Of a stretch of 64,000 nt of DNA, positions 56,923 to 64,000 are shown one piece after another. The stretch is from Trebonia sp963836195 (GTDB lineage: Bacteria; Actinomycetota; Actinomycetes; Streptosporangiales; Streptosporangiaceae), in assembly GCA_963836195.1 (NCBI GenBank), contig CAWIIX010000002.1:248001-312000 (forward strand), given 5' to 3'. The notes beneath the pieces are model-generated. The model was not told the origin of the DNA. It worked only from the letters and a program-made list of their open reading frames with translations, and made no database searches. Numbering within the stretch: position 1 is the stretch's first letter; every line of letters starts with the position of its first letter. The position numbers and the translations under genes were made by a program.

Positions 56923-57690
56923 ATGGCGGATGCGACCGGAATCGCTCGGCAGCTTCAGCGGGACGGCTACGCCGTCATCCCCGGGCTGCTCAACCAGCAG
57001 GCCCTGGCCGCGGCCCGGGCGGATATTGACGTGCTGCTGGACGTCGCCGACTGGGGATCCGGCTTCGGCGGCACCCGGACCAAGCGGGCCTGGGCGCCCC
57101 TCGCCAAGACCCGCCGCCTGGACCAGGCCGCCCTGGCGCCCCTCGTCCTGGACGCGGTGGAGCAGGCGATCGGCCCGGGCTCGCAGTTCGGCATCACCTG
57201 CGCCATCCAGGTGCATCCCGGCCAGCAAGCCCAGGTCCTCCACTACGAACAGGGCATTTACCCGCTGCCGCGCGGCCGCGACGTCATGATCACCGCGCTG
57301 TGGGCGCTCGACGACTTCACCGCCGCCAACGGGGCCACTCGCATCGTCCCCGGCAGCCACCTGCGACCGGCGGGCAAGCCCGGCGCGACCGTGACCGTCC
57401 CGGCGGAGATGGCCGCCGGATCGGTCCTGCTGCTCACCGGCCGCCTCTACCACGGCGCCGGCGCCAACACCACCGACCGCCCGCGGCTCGGCGTCGTCAT
57501 CGACTACGTCCAGCCCTGGCTGCGCCCCTGCGAGGCGCACACCCTCAGCGCCAGCCCCGCGGAAGTCCGCCGGCTCCCGCAGCGCCTCCAGGAACTCCTC
57601 GGCTTCAACCAGCCCACCCCCTACCTCGGCTTCATCAACGGCAGGCACCCCCGCGACTGGCTGATGAACCAGCCCAGTAACCAAGCCTGA
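56923..57690 (+). CDS. Phytanoyl-CoA dioxygenase (PhyH)-family oxygenase
   Basis: 255 residues: LQRDGYAVIPGLLNQQALAAARADIDVLLDVA at the start; LHYEQGIYPLPRG holds the first iron ligands, H-x-E in place of the common H-x-D; WALDDFTAANGATRIVPGSH and GSVLLLTGRLYHGAGANTTDRPRLGVVIDYVQPWLRP hold the distal His and the 2-oxoglutarate Arg. It hydroxylates an unknown substrate with Fe(II) and 2-oxoglutarate. Nothing nearby suggests a pathway. Confidence 0.88.
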   Translation: MADATGIARQLQRDGYAVIPGLLNQQALAAARADIDVLLDVADWGSGFGGTRTKRAWAPLAKTRRLDQAALAPLVLDAVEQAIGPGSQFGITCAIQVHPGQQAQVLHYEQGIYPLPRGRDVMITALWALDDFTAANGATRIVPGSHLRPAGKPGATVTVPAEMAAGSVLLLTGRLYHGAGANTTDRPRLGVVIDYVQPWLRPCEAHTLSASPAEVRRLPQRLQELLGFNQPTPYLGFINGRHPRDWLMNQPSNQA

Positions 57691-57734
57691 TCCGGGCCGC
57701 CCCCGAAGGCCAGGGTGGCCGGCGAGCCCAGACG

Positions 57735-59048
57735 CTACCGCCGCGCCCGCACCTCCGCCAGCCGCGCGTTCAGGAACCGCCGCTCCGGCCCGGTGCCGGC
57801 CAGCGCCGCCGCCTCCGCATAAGCGACCGCCGCCTCCTCATTCCGCCCGAGCCGCCGCAGAAAGTCAGCCCGAGTCGCGGCCAGCAGGTAATAGCCGTCA
57901 AGCGCGCCCGCGGCCTCCAACCGACCCACCAGCGCCAGCCCCGCCGCCGGCCCGTCGGCCATGCCCACCGCCACCGCCCGGTTCAGCTCAACCACCGGCG
58001 AGCCGGTCATCTCCGCCAGCAGCCGGTACAGCCGGGCGATCCGAGCCCAGTCCGTCGCCTCCGCGGTCGCGGCGGCCGCGTGGCACCCGGCGATGGCCGC
58101 CTGGATCTGATACTGCCCCGGCCGCCCGGCGGCGAGCGCGTCAGAAAGGTACCGTCGCCCCCGCTCCAGCTGCCCCCGGTCCCAGCGTGAACGGTCCTGC
58201 TCCGACAGCGTCACCAGGTCCCCGCGAACGTCCACCCGCGCCGCCTGCCGAGCGCGGTGGAACAGCATCAGCGCCAGCAGCCCGGAAACCTCCGGCTCCA
58301 CGGGCAGCAGTTCCGCCAGCACCCGCGTCAGGGCGACCGCCCGGTCGCAGAGATCCCGCCGAATGAGGTCGTCACCGCCGCTGGCCGAGTACCCCTCGTT
58401 GAACACCAGGTAGAGCACCGCGAGCACACCCGGCAGCCGCTGCGGCAGCGCGCTGGCAGGCGGCACCCGATAGGGAATGCGCGCGTGGGCGATCTTCTGC
58501 TTGGCCCGCACCAGCCGCTTGGCCATCGTGGCCTCCGGCACCAGGAACGCACGGGCGATCTCGGCCGTGCTCAGCCCGGTCAGCGTACGGAGCGTCAGCG
58601 CCACCCGCGCCTCCATCGCCAGCGCCGGATGGCAGCAGGTGAAGATCAGCCGCAGCCGCTCGTCACCGACGACGTCCGAACCGTCAGCCCCGGTCAAAGA
58701 GCCATCCGCGTCGCCCGTGGAAGTCGTGTCACCCGTCTCCCTGCCTGCCATCACCGCGAGCTCCTCGACCTTGGCGCGATAGGTGCGGCCGCGCCGCAGC
58801 CGGTCGATGGCCCCGTTGCGGGCCACCGTCATCAGCCACGCGCCCGGACGGCCCGGCACCCCGTCGCGCGGCCACCGCCGCAGCGCCTGGGCGAAGGCGT
58901 CCTGAGCGCACTCCTCGGCCAGATCCCAGTCACCGGTCTGGTGGATCAGGGCCGCGGTGATGCGCCCCCACTCCTCGCGGAAGACGCCGTCCAGGACCGC
59001 CGCGACGACGTCGGCCGGCTCCCGAGGATGTTCGTCAGGCGCGTCTAC
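57735..59048 (-). CDS. DUF6596-type ECF sigma factor
   Basis: About 435 residues. Region 2: DGVFREEWGRITAALIHQTGDWDLAEECAQDAFAQALRRWPRDGVPGRPGAWLMTVARNGAIDRLRRG. Region 4: MEARVALTLRTLTGLSTAEIARAFLVPEATMAKRLVRAKQKIAHARIPY. The remaining 250 residues are the helical DUF6596 extension. It follows its YCII partner with a four-base overlap and forms the three-gene unit 59988-57735. No ATG, GTG or TTG stands in frame at the expected place; 59048 is only the first codon after the YCII overlap, and the true start is uncertain. Confidence 0.85.
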   Translation of the reverse strand, partial: VDAPDEHPREPADVVAAVLDGVFREEWGRITAALIHQTGDWDLAEECAQDAFAQALRRWPRDGVPGRPGAWLMTVARNGAIDRLRRGRTYRAKVEELAVMAGRETGDTTSTGDADGSLTGADGSDVVGDERLRLIFTCCHPALAMEARVALTLRTLTGLSTAEIARAFLVPEATMAKRLVRAKQKIAHARIPYRVPPASALPQRLPGVLAVLYLVFNEGYSASGGDDLIRRDLCDRAVALTRVLAELLPVEPEVSGLLALMLFHRARQAARVDVRGDLVTLSEQDRSRWDRGQLERGRRYLSDALAAGRPGQYQIQAAIAGCHAAAATAEATDWARIARLYRLLAEMTGSPVVELNRAVAVGMADGPAAGLALVGRLEAAGALDGYYLLAATRADFLRRLGRNEEAAVAYAEAAALAGTGPERRFLNARLAEVRARR

Positions 59049-59758
59049 TCCTCCCCGAGTGAACGAAATGGCCGCACCTCCACGATCCCGGCGCGAGCCA
59101 TCGGGTGCCTGGCCGCGACCTCGATTGCCTCGTCCAGGTCGGCGCACTCCAGCACGTCGAAGCCGGCGATCTGCTCCTTCGTCTCCGCGAACGGCCCGTC
59201 GGTCACGATCGCGCCGGGATCCCGGCCCCGCACCGTGCGAGCAGACTCGGTCGGCGCCAGTTCGCTGCCGAACAGCCGAACACCCCGGCTGCTCATCTCG
59301 GCCACCCACGGCCCGACCGGTTCAACCGGGCCGGACTGGACCGCCGGGTCGGTGCACACCAGCATCATGTACCTGGTCTTGCCCGCGGCCGGCGGCTCGG
59401 GCAGGTGCACGACCGGAGAACCGCCGGCCAGCGCGCGCACCTCGACCGACCCCATCCAGGAGTGCGGGTGCCTGCGCGCCCACCCCACCGCCTCCTCCAG
59501 GCTCGCGGCCTCGATCACGTCGTAGCCGGCTACCTGCTCCTTGGTCTCCGCGTAGGGCCCGTCGGTGACGATGAGCTGGCCGTCGCGGACCTTGACGGTG
59601 GTCGCGTCCGCATCCAGCCGCAGCGGCGCGCCCTCGATGCTGACCCCGGAGCCGATCGCCTCGTCCAGCCAGGCGTTCAGCGCCGCCCAGGCTTCGTCAT
59701 TCCACGCATCGTCGAGGTCGGGGGCGCCCGCGTGGATCAGCAGGTACTGCATCGTCAT
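59045..59758 (-). CDS. Tandem YCII-domain protein, sigma partner
   Basis: 237 residues holding two YCII domains: MTMQYLLIHAGAPDLDDAWNDEAWAALNAWLDEAIGSGV to VEVRA, and TRYMMLVCTDPAVQSG to VEVRPFRSLGEE. Each contains the signature IVTDGPYAETKEQVAGYDVIEAASLEEAVGWA or its match. Single-domain forms are the rule next to DUF6596 sigma genes (compare 31099-31470), so this is an internal duplication. It lies between a small protein gene and the sigma gene. Confidence 0.88.
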   Translation of the reverse strand: MTMQYLLIHAGAPDLDDAWNDEAWAALNAWLDEAIGSGVSIEGAPLRLDADATTVKVRDGQLIVTDGPYAETKEQVAGYDVIEAASLEEAVGWARRHPHSWMGSVEVRALAGGSPVVHLPEPPAAGKTRYMMLVCTDPAVQSGPVEPVGPWVAEMSSRGVRLFGSELAPTESARTVRGRDPGAIVTDGPFAETKEQIAGFDVLECADLDEAIEVAARHPMARAGIVEVRPFRSLGEE

Positions 59759-59763
59759 CTCCC

Positions 59764-59988
59764 TTACCGGTCACTCGACAGGAGCCGCATCGACGCGGCC
59801 CGGCTCCCCGTCGCCACGCCCGCAGGCCGCCCGCGGAAGGCCCGCCCGTGAAACACGCGCCCGAGGCTACCCCGCACGTCCCGCACCGCGGCGGCCGCCG
59901 AGCCGGCGCGGACGTCCGCCGCCCGCTGCTCGGCCGAGCCAAGCCCGTGCTCGCTTTTGTACATCTGATACGACAGCGTGTAAACCAT
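59764..59988 (-). CDS. Small conserved actinobacterial protein
   Basis: 74 residues: MVYTLSYQMYKSEHGLGSAEQRAADVRAGSAAAAVRDVRGSLGRVF. Similar short proteins (YQMYKSEHGLTxAEQR) are common in actinomycetes, often alone. Its function is unknown. It is five bases upstream of the YCII gene and probably the first gene of the sigma unit, though a separate role is possible. Confidence 0.65.
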   Translation of the reverse strand: MVYTLSYQMYKSEHGLGSAEQRAADVRAGSAAAAVRDVRGSLGRVFHGRAFRGRPAGVATGSRAASMRLLSSDR

Positions 59989-60213
59989 CGCTCCTCCGTC
60001 CGGTGGCACTGCCCGAGCCGCCTTTTCGGCCCGTCCACTCAGACGACGAACGAAATCTCCCCGATGGACACCCTCATCAAGATCGGGGACACGGACGCCC
60101 TCGGCCCCGATCGATCAGGAATGGAGAAGCACCAGCACGCTGCCGGACCCTAGCCTTGAAGCGCGGGGACGGCCCGACGCCGGGCCCCAAGCGTCAAGAA
60201 GGGAAGCAACCGA

Positions 60214-60663
60214 ATGTCCGCTGACACTGCCACGACCACGAATGACGGCTTCAGCGCGGCCGAGCGCGCCGCGATGAAGAAGCGCGCCGCCGAGCTGCGG
60301 GCCGAGGGCAAGAAGGGCGCCAAGAAGGCCGACGGCCTGCAGGCGGTCCTCGACAGCATCGCGGCGATGGCACCCGAGGATCGCGCCATGGCCGAGCGCG
60401 TCCACGTCGCCGTGACCGCGGCCGCTCCCGAGCTGGCGCCCAAGACCTGGTACGGGATGCCCGCCTACGCGAACGCGGACGGCAAGGTCGTCGTCTTCTT
60501 CCAGGACTCAGGCAAGTTCAACTACCGCTACTCGACCCTGGGCTTCCAGGACTCGGCCAACCTCGACGACGGCGACGTCTGGCCGGTGTCGTACGCGCTC
60601 GTGGAGTGGACCCCGATGGCCGAGAAGCGGGTCGCCGAGCTGGTCAAGGCCGCGATCTCCTGA
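60214..60663 (+). CDS. DUF1801-like protein
   Basis: 149 residues. A charged N-terminal helix (SAAERAAMKKRAAELRAEGKKGAKKADGLQAVLDSIAAM) leads into the YdhG-like fold: AMAERVHVAVTAAAPELAPKTWYGMPAYANADGKVVVFFQDSGKFNYRYSTLGF. The KTWYGMPAY motif is the family hallmark. Function unknown; some relatives are said to chaperone iron. GGGAAG precedes the ATG. Confidence 0.8.
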   Translation: MSADTATTTNDGFSAAERAAMKKRAAELRAEGKKGAKKADGLQAVLDSIAAMAPEDRAMAERVHVAVTAAAPELAPKTWYGMPAYANADGKVVVFFQDSGKFNYRYSTLGFQDSANLDDGDVWPVSYALVEWTPMAEKRVAELVKAAIS

Positions 60664-60694
60664 CCCGCTCAGGGCTAAGAGCTCCAGGCCGCGT

Positions 60695-61627
60695 TCAATC
60701 GATCGGCGTCACGCTGAGCTGCCGCATCAGGGCGTCGCCGTCGAACTGCGACCAGACGTCGGTCACGCGGCCGTCCTTGAGGCGGTAGAAGTTCATGCCC
60801 TCGACCGTGATCGTCTGGCCGGCGGCGGGGATCCCCATGAACTCGCGCTGCTGGGAACCGGTCAGGACCCACCGGGTGGCGACGGTGTCGCCGCTTGCGA
60901 CGATGTCCTGCAGGTCCTCCTGCAGGTCAGGGAAGATTGAGCAGAAGTACGCTGCCTTCTGGCTGAAGCCGGCCAGCGTCGGCTCGTGGCCGGGCGCTGG
61001 ATTGTGGTCGACCACACCCGGGTGGCAGAGCTCCTCGATCGTCGCCTGGTCGCCGGCGCGGAAGCCGTGCTCGAAGCGCGCGATGATCTCGATGTTGCCC
61101 GGCACGGCTGGCGCCCTTGTCTCGGCCGATGCGGACGCTGTTGACTGCGCCTCGCGGCGAGTCTTGTCGGCCGGGCTCCCGAACGGGCTTCCGTGGCCGG
61201 CCTCGAGGTAGTCGCGCAGGCTCGTCATGTAGTGGTCCCAGCTCCGAGTGCACATGTCGATGCACTCCAGTTCCTGGTTCAGCCCTTGGTGGCGGAAGTG
61301 GAGCTCGGACGTGCCGCCGTCGAGCGGGGTGATGGTGAACGTGGGCCTGGTCCCGACCCAGTCGGGGAGGAAGGGGCAGCCGGTGACGTTCCACCGCACC
61401 GTTGCGGGCCGGATTGCCTCGTCCACGTGGATCACCAGCGGTTCGGGGGCGTTCATGATAAAGCGGAGCTCGCCGCCGGTCTCGCCCGAGCCGGTGGCGG
61501 GATTCCACCATGCGGCGAGCCCCGAGACGGTAGTCAGCGCGTCGAAAAGGGCGTCGGGCGATGCCTTCACGCGGATGGTCGCCTGGTAGTCCCCAGAGGC
61601 CGCGGAGAGTTGCTCAGTGCTTGTCAT
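60695..61627 (-). CDS. SRPBCC protein fused to a SnoaL-like domain
   Basis: 310 residues from ATG 61627. Residues 15-150: AHSA1-type START fold (YQATIRVKASPDALFDALTTVSGLAAWWNPATGSGETGGELRFIMNAPEPLVIHVDEAIRPATVRWNVTGCPFLPDWVG). Residues 175-305: SnoaL/ester cyclase fold (IIARFEHGFRAGDQATIEELCHPGVVDHNPAPGHEPTLAGFSQKAAYFCSIFPDLQEDLQDIVASGDTVATRWVLTGSQQREFMGIPAAGQTITVEGMNFYRLKDGRVTDVWSQFD). Both domains are complete. It is third in the ArsR unit and likely under its control. Confidence 0.83.
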   Translation of the reverse strand: MTSTEQLSAASGDYQATIRVKASPDALFDALTTVSGLAAWWNPATGSGETGGELRFIMNAPEPLVIHVDEAIRPATVRWNVTGCPFLPDWVGTRPTFTITPLDGGTSELHFRHQGLNQELECIDMCTRSWDHYMTSLRDYLEAGHGSPFGSPADKTRREAQSTASASAETRAPAVPGNIEIIARFEHGFRAGDQATIEELCHPGVVDHNPAPGHEPTLAGFSQKAAYFCSIFPDLQEDLQDIVASGDTVATRWVLTGSQQREFMGIPAAGQTITVEGMNFYRLKDGRVTDVWSQFDGDALMRQLSVTPID

Positions 61628-61641
61628 GCCAGTGCTTCCTT

Positions 61642-62013
61642 TCACTGTGATTTGCTGCTGTCTATTGCCGTGAAAGCAGGGGCGGCCCGGTCGAGGTGGT
61701 CCTTGAGCGCCCCAAGCCGGCCATCCCAGTCATGCGCCAACGCGGCCAGGAACTGCTGCGCCACCTGCACCGGGGCGGAGTTGAGCCGGTAGCGGACCCG
61801 CCGCCGCTCACCGGGTTCTGGGGTCACGAGACCCGCGTCGGCGAGCAGCGCGAGGTGCTTGGCGATCGCCTGCCGCGTGATCGGCAGACGATCGGAGAGA
61901 TCCGTCGCGGTGGCCGGACCCCGGGTCGCCAGCGTGGCCAGGATCGATCGCCGGGTGGGGTCGGCCAGCGCCGTGAAGACCCGCTCGGCGATCACTTCGG
62001 CCTCAGGCGGCAT
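61642..62013 (-). CDS. ArsR-family regulator of the SRPBCC operon
   Basis: 123 residues from ATG 62013: ERVFTALADPTRRSILATLATRGPATATDLSDRLPITRQAIAKHLALLADAGLVTPEPGERRRVRYRLNSAPVQVAQQFLAALAHDWDGRLGALKDHL. Winged helix without metal cysteines. It overlaps the upstream SRPBCC gene by 11 bases and ends 15 bases before the SRPBCC-SnoaL gene start. It probably represses its own unit through the operators at 62450-62496. Confidence 0.9.
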   Translation of the reverse strand: MPPEAEVIAERVFTALADPTRRSILATLATRGPATATDLSDRLPITRQAIAKHLALLADAGLVTPEPGERRRVRYRLNSAPVQVAQQFLAALAHDWDGRLGALKDHLDRAAPAFTAIDSSKSQ

Positions 62014-62434
62014 CGAGGTATCCCGCGAGCTCGCCAAGCTCGCTCGCCCATCCCTCCGCGTGGCTGTCGTAGGTGTCGCGGCGCGAGTCGACGGGCAGCT
62101 GCGCAAAACCGCTCTCGACCACCCGCAGCCGCGTGCCGGCACCCGCCGCTTCGAGGGTGAACTCGACATAGGTCCGGCGGGGATCGTCCTCGGGCAGGTC
62201 CGGGAGCCGCCAGGTGAACCCGAACACCGTCGGTTCCTCGACCCGCTCAACCCGCATGTCGACCGTAAGCCCGCTCCTGAACGTCATCGCGGCGGCCCCT
62301 CCCGGGCGCAGGTCGATCGTCGCCTTGTCGCCGAACCAGGCAGACAGCCCCTCGGGCGTGGTGATCGCGGCCCACACCCTCGCGGGCGGGTGGTCGAGTT
62401 CCATGCTCCGCTCGATCCGGTCAGGAAACGCCAT
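62003..62434 (-). CDS. SRPBCC (AHSA1-type) protein
   Basis: 143 residues from ATG 62434: DRIERSMELDHPPARVWAAITTPEGLSAWFGDKATIDLRPGGAAAMTFRSG, then EEPTVFGFTWRLPDLPEDDPRRTYVEFTLEAAGAGTRLRVVESGFAQLPVDSRRDTYDSHAEGWASELGELAGYLDA. A START-like ligand-binding fold, first gene of the ArsR unit. The same ArsR-SRPBCC pairing occurs as a single fused gene at 26159-26941. Confidence 0.9.
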   Translation of the reverse strand: MAFPDRIERSMELDHPPARVWAAITTPEGLSAWFGDKATIDLRPGGAAAMTFRSGLTVDMRVERVEEPTVFGFTWRLPDLPEDDPRRTYVEFTLEAAGAGTRLRVVESGFAQLPVDSRRDTYDSHAEGWASELGELAGYLDAA

Positions 62435-62449
62435 CACACACCTCCGCCT

Positions 62450-62496
62450 ACTATGGCAACCAGTTGGTTGCCATAGTATGGCAACCAACTGGTTGC
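62450..62496. promoter_or_regulatory. Two adjacent ArsR-type operators
   Basis: ACTATGGCAACCA-GT-TGGTTGCCATAGT (62450-62477) is a palindrome with 13-base arms; GCAACCA-AC-TGGTTGC (62481-62496) repeats its core. The centres are 25 bases apart. They lie 16 bases before the SRPBCC start, where a repressor would cover the promoter. Confidence 0.82.
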
Positions 62497-62565
62497 GTCA
62501 AGCGCTCAGGCCTGACCAGCCCCTAATATGCTGATGACCATCGCAGACGAAAGCCCGAGGTTCAC

Positions 62566-63066
62566 GTGACCAAGCTGCAGCAAGCGGCGTACAACGCCCA
62601 GTTGGCGGCGGGCTTGCCGGTCAGCGAGCTGGCAAGCGCAGTGCTGATCTCGGTCGACGGCAGGATAAGCCGCCGGAATTGCGAGACGTATATCCTCGCC
62701 GTGCAGGAGAAGGACTGGTTCAAGGCCGCGTTCCCGTCACACACCGCCCCTGTGGCCGTAAGGGGAGGCGGGGGAGGCAGCAACGCCGACGCTGTGCTGC
62801 GTCGGATCAAGATCGGCATCAATAGCCGATTCAGTGTCGGCGGATGCGAACAGGCGTGCCTGCATGAGCTGGCGCACATAGTGAGCCCTGACTATGGGCC
62901 AGGCATGGAACTACGCGAACCCAGGCTCGGCCGGGATAGCAGTAAAGGTCACCATCATGCCTGGCGGGCCAACTTTGTCCTGATCGTGAGAAAGGCCCTG
63001 GGCAAGCAGGCAGCGGCGCGACTGAGATCTGAATTCAACCAATGGGGGCTCCCGACCAGCAAGTGA
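62566..63066 (+). CDS. Putative zinc metallohydrolase (TIGR04338-like)
   Basis: 166 residues from a GTG. The motif CLHELAHIVSPDY (residues about 99-111, H-E-x-x-H) and a third histidine cluster in SSKGHHHAWRANFVLIVRKALG match the active site of small actinobacterial metallohydrolases of the TIGR04338 type. The N-terminal half has no known domain. No signal peptide, so it acts in the cytoplasm. Substrate unknown. Confidence 0.68.
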   Translation: MTKLQQAAYNAQLAAGLPVSELASAVLISVDGRISRRNCETYILAVQEKDWFKAAFPSHTAPVAVRGGGGGSNADAVLRRIKIGINSRFSVGGCEQACLHELAHIVSPDYGPGMELREPRLGRDSSKGHHHAWRANFVLIVRKALGKQAAARLRSEFNQWGLPTSK

Positions 63067-63109
63067 ACGCCGCTCAGGGCTGACCCCAGGCCGGCGCTCG
63101 ACCCGCGAC

Positions 63110-64000
63110 CTAGCGCCGGAACGCGGCCCGGACCGCAGCCGCCGTGGAGCTGAAGTACTCCGGCGGTTCGATGAAGCCCCACTCGTTGAACGCCGAGCCG
63201 CTGGCGGCCGACCGTCGGTAGCCATAACAGGCGAGGTAGAGCGTCCGGATGTACATAACCCGCTCGAGCCGGTCGAGTTCGTCGTCCGTCAGCTCGACAT
63301 GCCGCCGGTAGGCGCTGACGGCAGCATCGATCCACTCCTGATTCGGCCGCCGCGGGTTCCACGCGCCCGTGCCCCAGATCAGGTACGCGAAGTCGGCCAG
63401 GCGCGGACCGCGCCCGGACGCCTTCCAATTGATCGCGACCGGCCCGGTCCCGCCCAGCACGGCGTGGTCGGGCGCGTGCAGGAGGTTCCCGTGCAGCAGG
63501 GCCTCCGGCAGGCCGTGACCGTCGTCGGCCGAGCGCACCTGGTCGCGCAGCCGCTCGAATCGCTCGCGCTCGGCTGCGGGCACCTTGGTGTCGACGGCGT
63601 CGAGGAACGACAGGGCAGCCAGCAGATCCTGACGCGGCGCGCCCTCCCGGCTCGGGTCCTCCCCGCTCGCCCCGCCCGGGCGGGCGGCCGACTCGTCGTA
63701 CGGCAGCGCGTGCAGCCGTCCGAGCAGCTCGCCCATCATGGCGAATTTCGCCGCACCGTCGGGCAGTTGGTCGCCGTCCACGAACCGCGTCACCAGGACG
63801 GCGCTGCCGTCAAAGTCGGATACCGCGTCGTCGACGGCGAGCCGCTCGGCCGGATAGCCCTGCCGCTCAAGGAAGCGGAGGATCGCGGCGTCGCCCTCCA
63901 CCCCGGCCCGCGGCCGGGCGGGCGGGAACGCGCGAGCGACCCACGAGCCGCCGTCCCGGCGATCGATACGGAACACGTAGGTCTTGTGCACGCTCAGCTT
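63110..64000 (-). CDS. Aminoglycoside-phosphotransferase-like protein, kinase motif changed, 5' end outside
   Basis: At least 297 residues; the frame runs to the window edge (a GTG at 63991 is internal to the homology). DGSAVLVTRFVDG is the hinge region. The catalytic loop of this kinase fold, normally HGDLHxxN, reads LLHGNLLHAPDHA, with Asn for Asp. The metal loop, normally IDWE, reads AINWKASGRGPRLADFAYL. Both acidic residues are lost, so phosphotransfer is doubtful. Length and order are otherwise normal for the APH family. Confidence 0.8.
   Translation of the reverse strand, partial: KLSVHKTYVFRIDRRDGGSWVARAFPPARPRAGVEGDAAILRFLERQGYPAERLAVDDAVSDFDGSAVLVTRFVDGDQLPDGAAKFAMMGELLGRLHALPYDESAARPGGASGEDPSREGAPRQDLLAALSFLDAVDTKVPAAERERFERLRDQVRSADDGHGLPEALLHGNLLHAPDHAVLGGTGPVAINWKASGRGPRLADFAYLIWGTGAWNPRRPNQEWIDAAVSAYRRHVELTDDELDRLERVMYIRTLYLACYGYRRSAASGSAFNEWGFIEPPEYFSSTAAAVRAAFRR

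Noticed and set aside
1..64000. tRNA, rRNA or other structured RNA genes
   Set aside because: I looked for TTCGA/TTCAA loops with acceptor stems and for rRNA text and found none; the GGTTCGAG at 4830 lies inside a coding gene.

Overview
The window reads as chromosomal DNA of a high-GC actinomycete. Codon third positions are almost all G or C, GTG and TTG starts are common, and the gene families are typical of Streptosporangiales, Frankia or Streptomyces relatives: mycothiol-type DinB and maleylpyruvate-isomerase folds, deazaflavin-dependent DDN proteins, DUF6596 sigma factors with YCII partners, DUF899 proteins, TIGR04338-like metallohydrolase, SecA2 and QcrB. The genus cannot be fixed from the sequence alone. 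I see no rRNA, tRNA, CRISPR array, phage module or intact insertion sequence.

Layout. 1-2.4 kb: end of a class III aminotransferase, an APC permease and a broken MarR gene. 2.7-5.3 kb: a stand-alone nuclease-fold (BFN-like) protein, then an ECF sigma factor fused in frame to a second copy of the same module. 5.4-19.3 kb: small metabolic enzymes (degenerate alpha/beta hydrolase, SnoaL protein with divergent LysR, broken GntR plus membrane protein, GNAT, broken aldo/keto reductase, VOC, quinone reductase, two serine hydrolases, kinase-fold ATPase, PsiE-like protein, DinB, MDMPI). 19.5-23.3 kb: an ABC exporter with its two-component system. 23.3-26.9 kb: PyrE-like transferase, gene remnants, CorA, VOC and ArsR-SRPBCC. 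27-34.7 kb: YihY protein, TetR with divergent oxidoreductase, DUF6596 sigma/YCII pair, large secreted beta-helix glycosidase. 35-45.7 kb: DinB, EamA-like transporter, ino1, an orphan qcrB, reductases and a STAS protein. 46-54 kb: remnants, DUF899, an MFS-UspA fusion, SecA2, VOC, broken NADP-binding oxidoreductase. 54-64 kb: YCII, a PIG-L homologue without its metal motif, methyltransferase, PhyH, a second sigma/YCII operon, an ArsR-SRPBCC operon with clear operators, a metallohydrolase and a kinase-like protein running off the window.

Three themes stand out. First, about ten genes carry frameshifts, nearly all in G/C runs or short tandem repeats, and at least five further stretches are mosaics of decayed genes; either the region is decaying or the assembly has indels. 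Second, several proteins keep their fold but lose catalytic residues (alpha/beta hydrolase, PIG-L, kinase-like protein). Third, intergenic DNA holds several repeat families: C-rich minisatellites followed by a 19-bp-arm hairpin (two copies), a shared 20-bp motif (three copies), a 52-bp perfect palindrome, and a 13-bp-period array of four palindromic boxes in front of ino1.

The best candidate for an undescribed system is the sigma/BFN-like pair at 2.7-5.3 kb. Next come the UspA-tailed transporter at 47.8-49.9 kb and the operator array of ino1.
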